Assembly: GCF_014201875.1 (NCBI RefSeq)
Contig: NZ_JACHFL010000002.1
Span: 1 to 64,000 of the forward strand
Direction: 5' to 3'
Source: Deinococcus humi
GTDB taxonomy: Bacteria; Deinococcota; Deinococci; Deinococcales; Deinococcaceae
Length of the DNA: 64,000 nucleotides
Within the stretch, counting starts at the first letter, position 1, and each line of letters opens with the position of its first letter. Shown here in pieces: positions 8,108-21,139 of this stretch. The translations under genes and the position numbers were made by a program. Below the pieces are notes generated by a model. It was not told the DNA's origin. It searched no databases and was given only the letters and a program-made list of their open reading frames with translations.

Positions 8108-8911
8108 CTACGACACCACCGTTCCCGCACCGCTCAGCGCCGCCGTGATGGGCTGCCCTGCGCGCGCGTCCCCGAAAATGACGCGCTGCACGCCGCCCGC
8201 CACAGCCTCTGCCGCACCCAGCACTTTCTTCTTCATACGGTCCTGGGCGAACTCCAGGTAGGTTTCGACATCGTTCGCCGGAATCTGGCGGATCAGGCTG
8301 GACTCGTCCGGATAGGTGCGCAGCAACCCCGGCACGTTGGACAGCAGCAGCAGGGCCTCGGCCTTCAAGGCCACGGCCAGAGCGGCAGCGGCGCGGTCGC
8401 CATCCACATTGATCGCTACGCCCTCGTAACTGCTGGCCGGCGGTGTCAGCACCGGCAGGTAGCCCGCGCCCAGCAGCAGTTCGATCAGATCGGTGTTGAC
8501 CCGTTCCACCGTCCCGGTGTGATCGCCGCGCAGCACCCTGGTCTTGCCGTTTTCCACCGCACGCACGCTGTCCTTGTGACGGCCCTCGAAGATGCGCCCG
8601 TCCAGCCCTGACAGGCCCACCGCGTTGACGCCCAGGCGCTGCAAGCGCTCCACGATGCCCTTGTTGATCTTGCCGCAGTAGACCATCTCAAAGATTTCCA
8701 GGGTCTCGCGGTCTGTAAACCGCGAGGTGTACCCGCTGGGGCTGGTCACGAACCGGGGGGGATGTCCCAACGCCTCGGCCACGCGGTTGGTCTCGCCGCT
8801 GCCGCCGTGGACCAGGATCAGGCGTTCGCCCGCCTTCCACCGCGCCGCCAGATCGGCGCACACCGCGTCGTAATCGATCCCGGCGCTGCCGCCTACCTTG
8901 ACCACAATCAT
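8108..8911 (-). CDS. lysZ: [LysW]-aminoadipate/acetylglutamate kinase (LysZ type)
   Basis: 267 aa, amino-acid kinase fold. The N-terminal MIVVKVGGSAG and VHGGSGETN loops bind the phosphate donor; RFTDRETLEIFEMV, GRIFEGRHKDSVR and NVDGDRAAAALA are typical of the ArgB/LysZ family. In Thermus and Deinococcus this enzyme phosphorylates the alpha-aminoadipate side chain carried on the LysW protein during lysine synthesis by the aminoadipate route; LysW-linked arginine synthesis is an alternative. The short length and lack of an N-terminal regulatory extension fit LysZ rather than arginine-sensitive ArgB. The gene lacks a good Shine-Dalgarno site; a five-codon ORF ends on its start codon. Confidence 0.88.
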   Translation of the reverse strand: MIVVKVGGSAGIDYDAVCADLAARWKAGERLILVHGGSGETNRVAEALGHPPRFVTSPSGYTSRFTDRETLEIFEMVYCGKINKGIVERLQRLGVNAVGLSGLDGRIFEGRHKDSVRAVENGKTRVLRGDHTGTVERVNTDLIELLLGAGYLPVLTPPASSYEGVAINVDGDRAAAALAVALKAEALLLLSNVPGLLRTYPDESSLIRQIPANDVETYLEFAQDRMKKKVLGAAEAVAGGVQRVIFGDARAGQPITAALSGAGTVVS

Positions 8912-8925
8912 GCCTGCACCCTCAT
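8908..8925 (-). CDS. Five-codon mini-ORF coupled to lysZ
   Basis: On the minus strand ATG-AGG-GTG-CAG-GCA-TGA begins 7 nt after TAGCAT (8938-8933) and its TGA overlaps the lysZ ATG in an ATGA. The -10 placement suggests transcription starts at or near this ATG, making it a leaderless start that hands ribosomes to lysZ. Only sequence layout supports this. Confidence 0.4.
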   Translation of the reverse strand: MRVQA

Positions 8926-9004
8926 GCGGGGCATGCTAGAGCATCGAGGCGTGCGGGGAGGAGGTTGGCTGGGCAGAGCTGCGGGACGGTTGGGCTGCCT
9001 TTCC

Positions 9005-9992
<988 letters not shown>

Positions 9993-10000
<8 letters not shown>

Positions 10001-10040
10001 GCGGCGCACGCGACGGGGACATAGGGGAGAGGTCAGTCAT
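9993..10040 (-). CDS. Fifteen-codon mini-ORF overlapping the ispH start
   Basis: The ATG lies 6 nt after TAAACT (10052-10047), the leaderless spacing, and the frame (Met-Thr-Asp-Leu-Ser-Pro...) ends with a TGA 8 nt inside ispH (ATGGTTGA). ispH itself has no ribosome-binding site, so entry by translational coupling from this mini-ORF is plausible. Inference from layout only. Confidence 0.4.
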
Positions 10041-10107
10041 GCCCCCAGTTTACGGGCCTGGGCAAGGCCTGACCGTGTCGGGTGTCCCGGCAAATGATTC
10101 CGGGGAG

Positions 10108-11592
10108 TCATGGTCCCGGTGCCGGCTCAGGAACCACGTTCTTCAGCCACCATTCGTCCGGAACGGGGCGGCTGGCCGTCTGCCAGACGGTCTCGAAGCT
10201 GGCTTCCTGCTCCGACACTGCTGCGGGATCGGCTGTCGCCAGCGCGGCCTCGGCCAGCCCGAGCTGACCCCAGGAGCTGAAATGAAAATTCATGCTGCCG
10301 ACTACCACCATCCGGCGGTCCACCGTGAGTGCCTTGGAGTGCATGTTGAAGGTGACATAACGGGCCTCGAAGCGGTCCTGGAGGCCCAGGTGCCGCAGTT
10401 CCTGACGCAATAGCGTGACACCGCTGCGGTTGGCCGCCGCACCCGTTCCGTAATCTACGGTCAGCAGCCGAACGTGCACTCCGCGCCGGATCGCTTCCAG
10501 CACAGCGGTCAAGTACACGGGCCAGGTCTCCGGGCCGCAGCCCTGCGGGTTCAGGTAAGCCCCCCAGCAGTTCATCGTGGGTCCGAAATCGGCCTGCATC
10601 AGATCGAGTTGTCTCTGCGTCGCGCCCAGCAGGGCCAGGTGGGCGCGGTCCGCCTCATCGCTGCCGGGACGGCGGTAGAGCATGAAGGCTCGCGCGTGGC
10701 CGGCAGCGACAGCCTCCCGTGCGGCTGCTGGGTGGGTCACCGGATCCGGGGGCGTCAGCCGGCACCTCGCCGCTGCCGTCTCCCGCGTCACGGCGTCCGG
10801 GCAGCGCAGTTGTGAACTGTGCCGCCACAGATCGTCGAAGGTGGCCACGCCGCTCTGCGCTACTGGCCCGCTCATCCGCAGCCCCAGATCATGCAGACCG
10901 TGGCCCCCCGGCTCGGAGGAGGGCAGGTGCCAGTCGGTGTAGTTGTACCCGGCCACCGTCAGATCCCTTCCGTCGATGATGTGCAGTTTGACGTGGCTGT
11001 GGGGAAAGTAGCGGTAGTTGAGGAGGGTCAGGGTCCAGCCCACACGGGCGTCCTGTAGTGGCACGCCCAGCCGCAGCAGATCGTCCAGCAGCGCCAGGGG
11101 CTGCCGTTTGCCGTCCGGGTGGAGAAGATCCGGAAAGCCGCCCAGCAGCACCCGCACGGTCATGCCGTGCGGGTAGGCTGAGGGATCGGCCCGGACCCGC
11201 CCGTACAGCTCAGCCACCGCCTGCACGAAGGTCCAGCCGGGATGCCCTGGCCCAGCGTTCCACTCCATGTTGGCCAGCAGCACCTCATTCCGGGCGTTGA
11301 CCACTTCACTGGCCGTGATTTGATAGGCGTCCAGCGGTGTGCCGGGACCGCGTGGCGTTCGCAGGAAGCCGGTGAAGACATTGTCGCAGCTCAGGTCTGG
11401 TTGACCGTTCGCCGTGACCACCTGCCACAGCGCCACCTCCAGCGGGTCCGTGGGCGAGGCGCAGGCGGGCCGGTTGGCGGGCGCAGCAGGCAAAACTGGC
11501 CTCAGAAAGAGGGGCAATGTTGCCCCCTGCCCCCAGCTGCCCCAGGCCACGGCTCCGAGCACCAGCAGGCAACGCATGGCACGAACAGGCAT
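10108..11592 (-). CDS. Secreted phospholipase D-like protein with two HKD motifs
   Basis: 494 aa. A cleavable signal peptide or anchor (residues about 5-23) is followed by two phospholipase D half-domains. The first HKD motif has His200, Lys202 and Asp207 (HVKLHIID), and the second His418, Lys420 and Asp425 (HSKALTVD) followed by GSMNF. Both active-site halves are intact, so a phosphodiesterase or transphosphatidylase is likely; bacterial relatives include cardiolipin synthase and secreted phospholipase D. Cardiolipin synthases normally carry two N-terminal membrane helices, which are absent here. The ATG is chosen because TATCCT (11603-11598) ends 5 nt before it, the leaderless arrangement. 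Confidence 0.82.
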   Translation of the reverse strand: MPVRAMRCLLVLGAVAWGSWGQGATLPLFLRPVLPAAPANRPACASPTDPLEVALWQVVTANGQPDLSCDNVFTGFLRTPRGPGTPLDAYQITASEVVNARNEVLLANMEWNAGPGHPGWTFVQAVAELYGRVRADPSAYPHGMTVRVLLGGFPDLLHPDGKRQPLALLDDLLRLGVPLQDARVGWTLTLLNYRYFPHSHVKLHIIDGRDLTVAGYNYTDWHLPSSEPGGHGLHDLGLRMSGPVAQSGVATFDDLWRHSSQLRCPDAVTRETAAARCRLTPPDPVTHPAAAREAVAAGHARAFMLYRRPGSDEADRAHLALLGATQRQLDLMQADFGPTMNCWGAYLNPQGCGPETWPVYLTAVLEAIRRGVHVRLLTVDYGTGAAANRSGVTLLRQELRHLGLQDRFEARYVTFNMHSKALTVDRRMVVVGSMNFHFSSWGQLGLAEAALATADPAAVSEQEASFETVWQTASRPVPDEWWLKNVVPEPAPGP

Positions 11593-11727
11593 GCGGCAGG
11601 ATAGGCCGGCTGTAACCCCACCGGGCGCCCTTTTAAGGCACATCCCGAACGTTCTTAGAGAGGCGTCAGATTGCGCCCAGGGCTGTACACAGGCCCAGCA
11701 TCTGGCAAGAGAGGCCCGGGCACCCGC

Positions 11728-13413
<1,686 letters not shown>

Positions 13414-13580
13414 GGCAGGCATTCTAAAGCTTTCGCAGTGCTGGACACACCATCGTGATGAAGAAGGTCCACGGTTGACAGTTCCTGCCTCGTAAGGTGT
13501 GCAATCAACCCGTATGTGCTCAGCGCTTGCTTTAGACGCTGCTCTGGCACGTTTCTGTTAGAGCTGTTGATCCGGATCAC

Positions 13581-13618
13581 AGAATGCCCCCGCCTGCACT
13601 TGCAGGTGGGGGCATTCT
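13581..13618. repeat. Eighteen-bp hairpin between two leftward genes
   Basis: An almost perfect inverted repeat: AGAATGCCCCCGCCTGCA (13581-13598), a 2-nt spacer, then TGCAGGTGGGGGCATTCT, with one G-T wobble. It lies just beyond the stop of the glycine-zipper gene on the minus strand. There is no T-run, so it may act as a transcript-stabilising structure or an unconventional terminator. Confidence 0.55.
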
Positions 13619-13631
13619 GATGGAGAAAGGT

Positions 13632-14270
13632 TTACATGCGGCGGGAGTCCATCGTATTCTCGTCCACAAATTCCCCGCCGTGCCGTTGGACTGCCTCTGC
13701 AACGACGTCGTAGGGCACTGCGTCCTCAACGGCCACCGCACGGCCACCAGCATTCATGGTGCTGTGCATCCGGTCGTAGTAGTCGTCGCTGACACCGTAG
13801 GTGCCGTAATCGCTGTCGGCCGTGCGCCCATCATGGTTCTCGTCGACGCCTGCCGCGCCGCCCGCTGCGCCCACTGCCGCGCCCACGCCAGCGCCCAAGG
13901 CGGCCATGCCCAGCACGACTGGGATCGCCAAGCCGCCGGTGGCAACGGTGGCGCCTACACCCGCGACCGTGCCTGCCGTCCCCAGCAGCCCTGCACCAGC
14001 GCCCACTACGGCACCCACACCCGTGCCCTTTACAGCACCGGCGCCAGCATCCTCAGCCGCCGCGCTGGACCCGTCGTTATCGGTGTTGTCGTAGGTCCGG
14101 ACGTCGCCGCCCGCTGTCGTCGTGTTGTCCATGCCATTGTCGGATGTCCGGATGTCACTGTGGCGTCCATACGTTGAGGTCCCCATGGTGGGGGCGACGA
14201 CACCCTTCTCCTGAAGTTCAGCGATAAAGGCATCGGCCTGCGAAGTAGTGGGGAACAGAATGTGTTTCAT
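13632..14270 (-). CDS. Glycine-zipper membrane protein, probable stress protein
   Basis: 212 aa. Residues 1-25 (MKHILFPTTSQADAFIAEL) resemble the N terminus of small general-stress proteins of the YflT/DUF3341 kind. A Thr/Asp/Asn-rich linker follows, then a long glycine/alanine zipper (about 75-145) built of GAGAG, GVGAVVG and GAAVGAAGGAAG units that would form paired membrane or oligomerisation helices. The C-terminal part (about 170-212) is acidic and hydrophilic. Family not firmly recognised. It has its own upstream region containing an 11-bp inverted repeat. The function is unknown; a role in stress is suggested only by the N-terminal resemblance. Confidence 0.7.
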   Translation of the reverse strand: MKHILFPTTSQADAFIAELQEKGVVAPTMGTSTYGRHSDIRTSDNGMDNTTTAGGDVRTYDNTDNDGSSAAAEDAGAGAVKGTGVGAVVGAGAGLLGTAGTVAGVGATVATGGLAIPVVLGMAALGAGVGAAVGAAGGAAGVDENHDGRTADSDYGTYGVSDDYYDRMHSTMNAGGRAVAVEDAVPYDVVAEAVQRHGGEFVDENTMDSRRM

Positions 14271-14300
14271 GTCACCCAGTCTGGCTGCAGGCCCTCAGAC

Positions 14301-14368
14301 TCACATGAGACGACTTCCAACACCCATTGGGACGATGCTGAAATGACCTGTAGGCCGGTCTCATGTGA
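14301..14368. promoter_or_regulatory. Inverted repeat upstream of the glycine-zipper gene
   Basis: TCACATGAGAC (14301-14311) and its exact complement GTCTCATGTGA (14358-14368) are separated by 46 nt in the 104-bp space between pdxY and the glycine-zipper gene. Two widely spaced arms suggest a pair of operator half-sites or a long-stem structure. No regulator can be named. Confidence 0.45.
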
Positions 14369-14374
14369 ATGGGT

Positions 14375-15280
14375 TCAAGCGATTTTCTCGGCGTCGAAAA
14401 CTTGAGAAGGCTGTCCAAACTCCTCCTGTGCGGCCACCAGTAGGATCTCGCGGCTGCCCGCTTCGTGGGTCTGTTTGAGCAGGCCGTACAGCGCGCTCAT
14501 TGACAGGCTCAGCGCTGTCGCCACGTCCCGGCGCTGCAGGTAATGACCGAAGAACAGGGCGGCGATCGTGTCCCCGGTGCCGTTGCGTGGAGGGTCCAGT
14601 GGCAGCAGCGGCGTGCGGCACAGCCACGCCCCGGTGTCCGTGACGGCCAGCGTTTCGATCTGGTCTTCCGGCGCGTCCTCGCGCACCAGGCTGGTCACGA
14701 CCACGATGCGCGGCCCGCCCGCGTGCAGCCGCTCCCGCAGGCTGTGGGCGGCCTCCAGCGCGTCTTGCAGGGTCCGGACCTCCCGCCCGCTCAGCAGTTC
14801 CAGCTCGAACTGGTTGGGCGTCAGGATGTCGGCGGCCGTCAGCGCCTGCGCCGCGATCAGTTCGGGCAATTCCGGGCGCACGAACACGCCGCGTCCCACG
14901 TCCCCCATCACCGGATCACAGCAGTACAGCGCCCCCGCATTGGCCTCGCGAACCCGCCGCACCGCCTCCACCACTGCCGCCACGGTGCCGCCTGAACCCA
15001 TGTAACCGCTCAGCACGCCCGCGCAACTGCCCAGCGTGCCGCGCGCCTCAATGCCATCCACCAGTTCGGCAATCTGCTCCGGGGGAAACACGGCTCCGGT
15101 CCACGCGCCGTACCCGGTGTGGTTGGAAAACTGCACGGTGTGGATGGCCCAGACCTCGATGCCCAGCCGCTGCAAGGGGAACACGGCGGCAGCGTTGCCG
15201 ACATGGCCGTAGCTGACCCACGACTGAATGCTCAGGACGTTGAGTGGTGGCTGGGCGGTGGCCGAGCTGGAGACTGTCAT
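14375..15280 (-). CDS. pdxY: Pyridoxal kinase
   Basis: 301 aa. Ribokinase-like vitamin B6 kinase: [15 protein letters not shown] at the substrate-binding N terminus, [23 protein letters not shown] in the core, [13 protein letters not shown], and the C-terminal anion-hole motif [15 protein letters not shown] containing the catalytic aspartate. It phosphorylates pyridoxal (and probably pyridoxine) to PLP in the salvage route. Length and motif order match PdxY. The internal ATG is preferred to one 16 codons upstream because TATCCT (15293-15288) lies 7 nt before it and the shorter protein begins near the family start. Monocistronic, downstream of ddl on the same strand. Confidence 0.93.
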   Translation of the reverse strand: MTVSSSATAQPPLNVLSIQSWVSYGHVGNAAAVFPLQRLGIEVWAIHTVQFSNHTGYGAWTGAVFPPEQIAELVDGIEARGTLGSCAGVLSGYMGSGGTVAAVVEAVRRVREANAGALYCCDPVMGDVGRGVFVRPELPELIAAQALTAADILTPNQFELELLSGREVRTLQDALEAAHSLRERLHAGGPRIVVVTSLVREDAPEDQIETLAVTDTGAWLCRTPLLPLDPPRNGTGDTIAALFFGHYLQRRDVATALSLSMSALYGLLKQTHEAGSREILLVAAQEEFGQPSQVFDAEKIA

Positions 15281-15385
15281 GTCCCCCAGGATAGGGCGAG
15301 TGGGGGAGTTCTGGGGTCCGTCTGCCACAGAGGCGCTGTTTCACGGCAGCGTTTCCGGGGAGTTCTGCGCGACCTCCCAGCCCGC

Positions 15386-16405
<1,020 letters not shown>

Positions 16406-16460
16406 GCGGCGCAGTATGTCATGGGCAGGGTGGGAGCCAGAGGGCGTCAGCGGCGCAACC

Positions 16461-17801
16461 TTAGGGCGAGGCGTGCGCCTCCTCTCCGGCAGCCACCGGC
16501 AAGCGCACCGTGAACCGCGCCCCACCCAGCGGACTCTGCTCGGCGCAGGCTGCGCCCCCGTGGGCCTGGGCCAGCTGCTGCACAATCGCCAGTCCCAGGC
16601 CACTGCCCCCTGTGCCGCGCGTGCGGCTGCTGTCCAGCCTGGTGAAACGGGTGAACACGGCCTCACGGCTTTGTTCGGGGATTCCAGGGCCGTCGTCGTC
16701 CACATGCAGCCACGCCACAGCGCCGTCGACCTCCACGCTGACCTGAATCCGTCGGGCCGCGTGTTGCAGGGCATTTTCCAGCAGATTCACGGCAATCTGA
16801 CGCACCCGTCCGGCGTCGGCGCGGAGCGGGATGGGCGACGGCGCCTGCAGCTGTAATGTGATGCCCCGCGCCCCGGCCCGGTCATCCAGATCACGCACCA
16901 CCCTGGCGGTCAGGCCGGTCAGATCCACCGCTTCCGGGTGCAGGCTCAGGCGGCCCGCCTCGGCGAGCGTCAGCGTCCGCAGATCGTCCACCAGCCGCGT
17001 GAGTTGCTGAGTCTGCTGGCTGAGCAGCGCCACCTGTTCGGGACTCAGGGTGTACACGCCGTCCTCCAGCGCGTCCAGCCGCGCCTGCATGATCGCCAGC
17101 GGCGTGCGCAACTCATGGGCGATGTCGGCCACCGCCTGCCGCCGCTCGTTTTCCAGCGTCTGGAGATTATCGGCCATCTCGTTGAAGTTGCCCGCCAGCT
17201 CGGCCAGCTCGCGTTCGCCGCTGAGCACCGGCGCGCGGACGCTCAGATCCCCCTTGGCCAGTCCCGCCGCCGCCGCCGAGACGGCCAGAATGGGCTGGGC
17301 CAGACGGCGAGAGAGAAACAGTGCTAGCAGCGCCGAGACGGCGGCGGCCAGCACCCCCACACGCAGCAGGTTTTCCTGAATGTTCTCCAGAAAATCCTGG
17401 GTGCGGGGCGTGAAGCCCCTGGGCGGCCCGCTGCCGTCGTCCCGGCCCCGCACCCTGGCGCCAGCTTCGATCAGGATGTCGTTGCCGCCTGCGCCCCGCA
17501 CCACGCCGTTCACGTCCGGGCTGCTGCGTCCGGGGGGCAGGTACGGATCGGCGGGCGTGCCGGTCCGAATCTGCGGCGTCGGTACGGCCACGATCACCTC
17601 GCCGCGGCGCTGCGCCTCCTGCTGGGCCCGCAGGTACTGCTGGACTTCCGGCGGCAGGCGGCGAAACTCGCCCTGCACGGCCAGATTGGAAAACACGAAG
17701 GTGCTGCCCACCGACAGCCCCACCACCGCCAGCATCGCCAGCAGCAGCGTGAACCCCAGCGAGAGGCCGCGCCGCTTGCGGGGGGCTGGCGTTCGGTTCA
17801 A
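16461..17801 (-). CDS. Membrane sensor histidine kinase of an OmpR-type pair
   Basis: 446 aa. Two membrane segments (about 13-40 and 146-166) flank a periplasmic domain of about 105 residues rich in Gly/Pro/Arg. A HAMP linker (about 165-218) follows, then HisKA with phospho-acceptor His229 in HELRTPL, and HATPase_c with [18 protein letters not shown] and [12 protein letters not shown]. Complete and apparently active. The gene overlaps the response-regulator gene by 4 nt (ATGA) and lies divergent from the efflux operon at 18.7 kb, so sensing an envelope or exported compound and controlling that operon is a reasonable inference. The periplasmic sensor domain resembles no family I recognise. Confidence 0.93.
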   Translation of the reverse strand: MNRTPAPRKRRGLSLGFTLLLAMLAVVGLSVGSTFVFSNLAVQGEFRRLPPEVQQYLRAQQEAQRRGEVIVAVPTPQIRTGTPADPYLPPGRSSPDVNGVVRGAGGNDILIEAGARVRGRDDGSGPPRGFTPRTQDFLENIQENLLRVGVLAAAVSALLALFLSRRLAQPILAVSAAAAGLAKGDLSVRAPVLSGERELAELAGNFNEMADNLQTLENERRQAVADIAHELRTPLAIMQARLDALEDGVYTLSPEQVALLSQQTQQLTRLVDDLRTLTLAEAGRLSLHPEAVDLTGLTARVVRDLDDRAGARGITLQLQAPSPIPLRADAGRVRQIAVNLLENALQHAARRIQVSVEVDGAVAWLHVDDDGPGIPEQSREAVFTRFTRLDSSRTRGTGGSGLGLAIVQQLAQAHGGAACAEQSPLGGARFTVRLPVAAGEEAHASP

Positions 17802-18481
17802 CCGGCAACCTCCAGCCGGTAGCCCACCCCACGCACGGTTCGCAGCAGTCCTGCCGCTCCTGCCCCCTCCAGCTTGCGCCGCACCCCGGCCAGATGTGCG
17901 TCCACCACGCGCTCCAGCGCCTCGGAGTCGGGCAGAGCGGCCGCCAGCAGCTCCTCGCGGGTAAAGGCGCGGCCCGGCGACTCGGCCAGATGCGACAGCA
18001 GCCGGAATTCGGCGGGGGTCAGGGTCAGCGCCTGACCGTTCACCCGGGCGATCACGGCGCGCGGATCAACCTCCAGCGGCCCCACCCGGATCGGTCTCTC
18101 GGCGTCCTCTAGCGCGGCGCTCGCACGGCGCAGCACCGCTTTCACGCGGGCCATCACCTCACGCGGTCGGAACGGCTTGACCACGTAATCGTCCGCGCCC
18201 AGTTCCAGCCCCACGATCTGATCGGTTTCCTCGGCGCGGGCCGTGACCAGGATGACGGGGGTGCCGCCGTCCGCCCGCACCGTCTTCAGCACGTCCAGGC
18301 CGCTCTTTCCAGGCAGCATCACGTCCAGTAGGATCAGATCTGGGCTGATGGCCCGGAAGGCACTCAGGGCCGCAAGGCCGTCCCCGGCACGCTCGGTGCG
18401 GTAGCCCTCCTGACGGGCGTAGGCTTCGAGCACCTCGGCGAGTTGCGGCTCGTCCTCCACGATCAGCAGCAGGGCGCTCAT
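17798..18481 (-). CDS. OmpR/PhoB-family response regulator
   Basis: 227 aa. Receiver domain with acidic pocket (VEDEP) and phospho-acceptor Asp53 in LLDVMLPGKSG, conserved Thr/Lys region (LVTARAEE, DDYVVKPF), followed by a winged-helix output domain (about 130-225; LTPAEFRLLSHLAESPGRAFTRE split across two helices, RTVRGVGYRL). It is coupled to the downstream kinase gene. It faces the efflux operon, whose upstream region carries an 11-bp-spaced direct repeat suited to this protein class. No Shine-Dalgarno site is seen; a 30-codon ORF ends on its ATG. Confidence 0.94.
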   Translation of the reverse strand: MSALLLIVEDEPQLAEVLEAYARQEGYRTERAGDGLAALSAFRAISPDLILLDVMLPGKSGLDVLKTVRADGGTPVILVTARAEETDQIVGLELGADDYVVKPFRPREVMARVKAVLRRASAALEDAERPIRVGPLEVDPRAVIARVNGQALTLTPAEFRLLSHLAESPGRAFTREELLAAALPDSEALERVVDAHLAGVRRKLEGAGAAGLLRTVRGVGYRLEVAG

Positions 18482-18570
18482 GGGCGGGCGCCAGACGTCG
18501 GGAGGGCTGGAGGTGTGCTTGTCGTCTGCCTTCGGCCAATGGCCAGCGGGGTGCCACGAGTCCCATTCAT
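18478..18570 (-). CDS. Thirty-codon mini-ORF leading the two-component operon
   Basis: The ATG lies 6 nt after TAAGGT (18582-18577), the leaderless layout. The uninterrupted frame encodes 30 residues rich in Thr, Pro, Gly and Arg, and its TGA overlaps the response-regulator ATG (ATGA). The product looks compositionally simple, so the act of translation may matter more than the peptide. Inference from position only. Confidence 0.4.
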   Translation of the reverse strand: MNGTRGTPLAIGRRQTTSTPPALPTSGARP

Positions 18571-18671
18571 GCTTTCACCTTAAGCCCACCGCATGAAGAC
18601 TGGGCGAAGGACAAAGGCGGCTTGGGCGGCCCTCAATCTGGGCTTCAGGCTCTCTCAGCGGGCTGAAAATC

Positions 18672-18690
18672 ATCTTCGATAAATCTTCGA
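18672..18690 (+). promoter_or_regulatory. Tandem direct repeat, candidate OmpR-family binding site
   Basis: ATCTTCGA occurs twice, at 18672-18679 and 18683-18690, with an 11-bp period, the spacing typical of OmpR/PhoB-family boxes. If transcription starts at the efflux-operon ATG (leaderless), the repeat lies at about -63 to -45, just upstream of the -35 position, where no good -35 hexamer is present. This fits activator dependence. Confidence 0.5.
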
Positions 18691-18734
18691 AAAGCCTGCG
18701 CGGAGTGTTCGCAGGGGGCGCCCAGACTGCGGCC

Positions 18735-20086
18735 ATGAACGTTCCCCGACACTCAAGGCCGCCTCCCTGGCGTCTGTCACTCTTGACACTGGCCCTGTGC
18801 GGCGCGGCCTCGGCGCAGACTGGCGCGCCCCTGACCCTGGAGGACGCCCTGGCCCGTCTGGACGCTGCCCCCAGTGTGACCGCCGCGCGTCTGAGTGTGC
18901 AGACCGCCCAGACGGGGCTGAACGCGGCCCGCACGGCGCTGGGCCTCACGATCAGCGTCAGCGGCAACGCGGCCTACAGCGGCCCGCTCACGGCAGCGGA
19001 CGGCACGGTCACGGCGGGCAGCACGAGCGGCGCGGCGGGCGTGAACGTCAGCCTGGGCGTGTTGCCGTGGTCCAGCAACCAGAGCGGGCTGCGGGGAGCC
19101 GAACGCGGTCTGGCGCTGGCCCAGGCCAGGCTGACCGACGCCCAGAATTCGGCGCGGCTGAACGTGGCGCAGCAGTATTTCGCTGCCGTGCTGGCGACAC
19201 AGGAGGTGGACATCGCGGCCCGCACGCTGGCCCTGCGGCAGCGACAGTTGACCGTGGCCCAGACCCAGCAGAGCAGCGGCAACGCCACCGCCGGGAACGT
19301 GCTGGGCGCCCAGGCCGCCGTGCAGGCTGCCCAGGGCGCAGGCTTGCAGGCCGCCGCCAGTCTGGACGCCGCGCGGCGAGGGCTGGAAGCGGCACTGGGG
19401 GGTGCGGTGGGAGACGTGACGTTCAGCACCCAGCCGCCCGACACCGTGACCCTGCCCGATGTGGCGGCGCTGGTGGCACAGGCCAGGGCCACGCGCAGCG
19501 AGGTGATCGCGGCGCAGAACACCCTGGGTGCCGCACAGGATGACCTGGCCACGCAGCAGCGCGAGGCCACGCTGCCCGACGTGACCGCCAGCGTCCGCTA
19601 CGGCCCCGGGGGCAGCGGCGGCCTGACCACGGCCCTGAACCTGCAGCAGGGCACCCTCAGCGCGGGCTACAGCCTGCCGCTGGGGGGGTCCGCCCAGAGT
19701 GCCAACCGCCTGAGCGCCAGCGTGACGGGCAGCTACGTGGTGTATTCGCCGGGTCAGAAAGCCCAGCTCTCTGCCGCAGAGGCCAGTGTCACGCAGGCGC
19801 AACTGTCGCTGAACGTGGCTCAGCAGAACGTGGAGCTGGACGTGCGAATCCGTTACAGCACCCTGCAAACGGGACTGATCACCGTGCAGACCCGCGCGAC
19901 GGCGGTGGAGGTGGCGCAACTTGCCCTGCAGACGGCCCGGACCCGCCTGGAGGCAGGCACCGGGACGGCGGACGACGTGAGCGCCGCCGAACTCGAACTG
20001 GCGACGGCCCAGCGTGACCTGCTGGCCGCGCGCATCACCGCCCAGACCAACCTGCTTCAACTTCAGAACGCTGCCGGAGGCTCCCG

Positions 20087-20090
<4 letters not shown>
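18735..20090 (+). CDS. TolC-family outer-membrane efflux protein (first copy)
   Basis: 451 aa. Signal peptide (about residues 12-29, ending ASAQ) followed by long alanine/glutamine-rich helical hairpins with regularly placed hydrophobics, typical of TolC/OEP proteins: LTLEDALARLDAAPSVTAA at the start of the first repeat and a matching second half (about 235-445), with beta-strand segments such as VSGNAAYSG and SGGLTTALNLQQGTL. It would form the outer-layer channel of the tripartite exporter encoded by the next genes. CAGACT lies 6 nt before the ATG, suggesting a leaderless transcript. It overlaps the next gene by 4 nt. Confidence 0.87.

Positions 20091-21135
<1,045 letters not shown>

Positions 21136-21139
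<4 letters not shown>

Noticed and set aside
13440..13580. Possible small gene or tRNA between the fusion gene and the 18-bp hairpin
   Set aside because: No cloverleaf could be folded and the minus-strand frame merely extends over the start of the fusion gene.
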